Shown: positions 62,992 to 64,000 of the stretch, in pieces
Numbering within the stretch: the stretch's first letter is position 1
Layout: every line of letters starts with the position of its first letter
Assembly: GCA_025928335.1 (NCBI GenBank)
Contig: JAICJQ010000002.1
Coordinates: 29,990-93,989, forward strand
DNA: 64,000 bases
Direction: 5' to 3'
Source of the DNA: Gemmatimonadaceae bacterium
Lineage (GTDB): Bacteria; Gemmatimonadota; Gemmatimonadetes; Gemmatimonadales; Gemmatimonadaceae
The notes under the pieces: model-generated
Seen by the model: only the letters and a program-made list of their open reading frames with translations
Told to the model about the DNA's origin: nothing
Databases searched by the model: none
Made by a program: the position numbers and the translations under genes

Positions 62992-64000
62992 TCGAGTAAG
63001 ACGTCGGGCTGGAGGCGCGCAGCTCGCGCGGACCGCGCTGTGTCATGGGCGATCGCGAACGTGAGTCCGACCAACACCCACATGATTTCCATCACGAACG
63101 TCGTGAAGAGACTGTTCACGAAAACACTGTGCGCGCAAATGGCCACGATGGACGCCAGCGTTCCGATGGCGATTCCCCGATGTTCGGCGGTGGCGCCGTT
63201 TGCGCGCCACACCGATGCACAGCGTCGATAGATCAGAATGAACATCCAGAGCAGTAGGACGAGGCCGACGACTCCGGTCATGACGGCGGCAAAGAGCAAA
63301 CCGCCATCGGTGGAGTAGTTCGCTACACCGAACCGTGGAATGCCGTACTCTCGCTCGACGACGAATCCATAAGTATTGAAGCCCACCCCGAACCAGAGAT
63401 GGTCGGCGAACACCCGAAGAGCCATGGCCCACGCCGCGACTCGGGCCATGGCCGATGCATCGATGCCGATCTTGCCGTACGACGCGGCGAACGCGACGAG
63501 CTTGGGAAGGGCGGCGAGGGCAAGCGCGAAGGCGACCGCTGCCGCGCGAAGCAGTCGTTTGGGAATGCCGTACACGGTGACGATGACACCGATCCCAAGC
63601 ACGAGGCCGAACGCGGAGCTTCGAGACAGCGTGAGCACGAGCGCCGTGAACAACACCAGCGGCTTCCACCTCGGCACGCGTGCGCCAACCGAAAGCTGCG
63701 CGAGCTCGACGAGCAGGATCGACATCAACATCGCGCCCGCGATGTTCGGCTCGAGAATCGTCGACACGAGGCGATGGCCTTGTGGATCCCAGTCCAGATA
63801 TGGCCGCGAGTCCGCGTACACGAGCTGTGCGAAGCCGGGCAGGAAGATCGCCTGGAAGATGCCGAAGCCGGCAATGGCAAGCACGGTCGATTCAAGCGTG
63901 CCCCAGACCGCCGAGACGTCACGAGCGCGAATGACGTTCACCATCACGAGATAGATGGCAAGGTACGCCAGCCAGCGGCCGAGATACGCCAAGCTCACAA
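62988..64000 (-). CDS. O-antigen ligase/polymerase-like membrane protein (5' end cut by window edge)
   Basis: At least 336 residues; the frame is open to the right edge and the first in-window start (GTG near 63998) is probably internal, so the N-terminus is missing. At least nine hydrophobic segments. A periplasmic-loop-like part has VYADSRPYLDWDPQGHRLVS and LVLTLSRSSAFGLVLGIGVI, the latter of the kind seen in WaaL/Wzy (O-antigen ligase domain, SRSx-G pattern), and FADHLWFGVGFNTYGFV, another ligase-family feature (GVGxNTY). It would polymerise or ligate undecaprenyl-linked glycan in the periplasm. Confidence 0.82.
   Translation of the reverse strand, partial: VSLAYLGRWLAYLAIYLVMVNVIRARDVSAVWGTLESTVLAIAGFGIFQAIFLPGFAQLVYADSRPYLDWDPQGHRLVSTILEPNIAGAMLMSILLVELAQLSVGARVPRWKPLVLFTALVLTLSRSSAFGLVLGIGVIVTVYGIPKRLLRAAAVAFALALAALPKLVAFAASYGKIGIDASAMARVAAWAMALRVFADHLWFGVGFNTYGFVVEREYGIPRFGVANYSTDGGLLFAAVMTGVVGLVLLLWMFILIYRRCASVWRANGATAEHRGIAIGTLASIVAICAHSVFVNSLFTTFVMEIMWVLVGLTFAIAHDTARSARAARLQPDVLLE

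Overview
The window is dense, high-GC bacterial chromosome with short gaps, many 1-13 nt start/stop overlaps and frequent GTG/TTG starts. Gene content (an ADOP-type permease with its PadR regulator, an Oar-like TonB-dependent receptor without SusD, paired M16 peptidases, sensor-less Ser/Thr kinases, type IV pilin) fits Gemmatimonadota best; Acidobacteriota is the main alternative. This is inference from gene content, not a phylogeny. No prophage, insertion sequence, CRISPR array or resistance island was seen.

Layout: 1-9.6 kb holds a partial lipoprotein, an acyltransferase, a pilin with a sigma-54-like promoter, polA, a cold-shock gene with a near-consensus promoter, a kinase, a histidine kinase and pyrE. 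9.6-19.4 kb is the replication-origin neighbourhood: AraC-type regulator, RNase P RNA (rnpB), DUF4126 protein, dnaN and dnaA on the minus strand, facing rpmH-rnpA-yidD-yidC-(MBL hydrolase)-mnmE on the plus strand. The dnaA-dnaN gap has DnaA-box-like sites, a GC-rich spacer and TAG triplet repeats resembling a DnaA-trio. rpmH appears to lie inside a longer rnpA frame, as known from Thermus.

19.4-39.6 kb is housekeeping: DUF2225 protein, upp, YdcF-like protein, hydrolase, an active/inactive M16 pair, NUDIX, an ECF sigma factor and zinc-finger anti-sigma factor separated by a strong terminator, holA, a SPOR protein, mutS, a CBS-domain PLP enzyme, ddl, a QueE-like protein lacking the Fe-S cysteines, a rhomboid protease, an aberrant queF and an M28 peptidase. 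A 13-bp tandem repeat (11 copies) ends this part. 39.8-57.2 kb has the TonB receptor, tRNA-Phe(GAA), ADOP permease with PadR repressor and a palindromic operator, an acyltransferase/SGNH protein, a secreted protein of unknown function, a lactate permease, a second kinase, copA-csoR with a candidate operator, and a Wzi-like outer-membrane protein. From there to the right edge runs a surface-polysaccharide cluster: two GT4 glycosyltransferases, a Wzx-like flippase, a GT9 transferase, an FkbM methyltransferase and a Wzy/ligase-like protein cut by the window end.

The least ordinary observations are the QueE-like/QueF pair with altered catalytic residues, the nested rpmH/rnpA with rnpB only 3.6 kb away, the DnaA-trio-like origin element, and the sigma/anti-sigma pair split by a terminator. 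All start choices and family calls come from reading motifs by eye.
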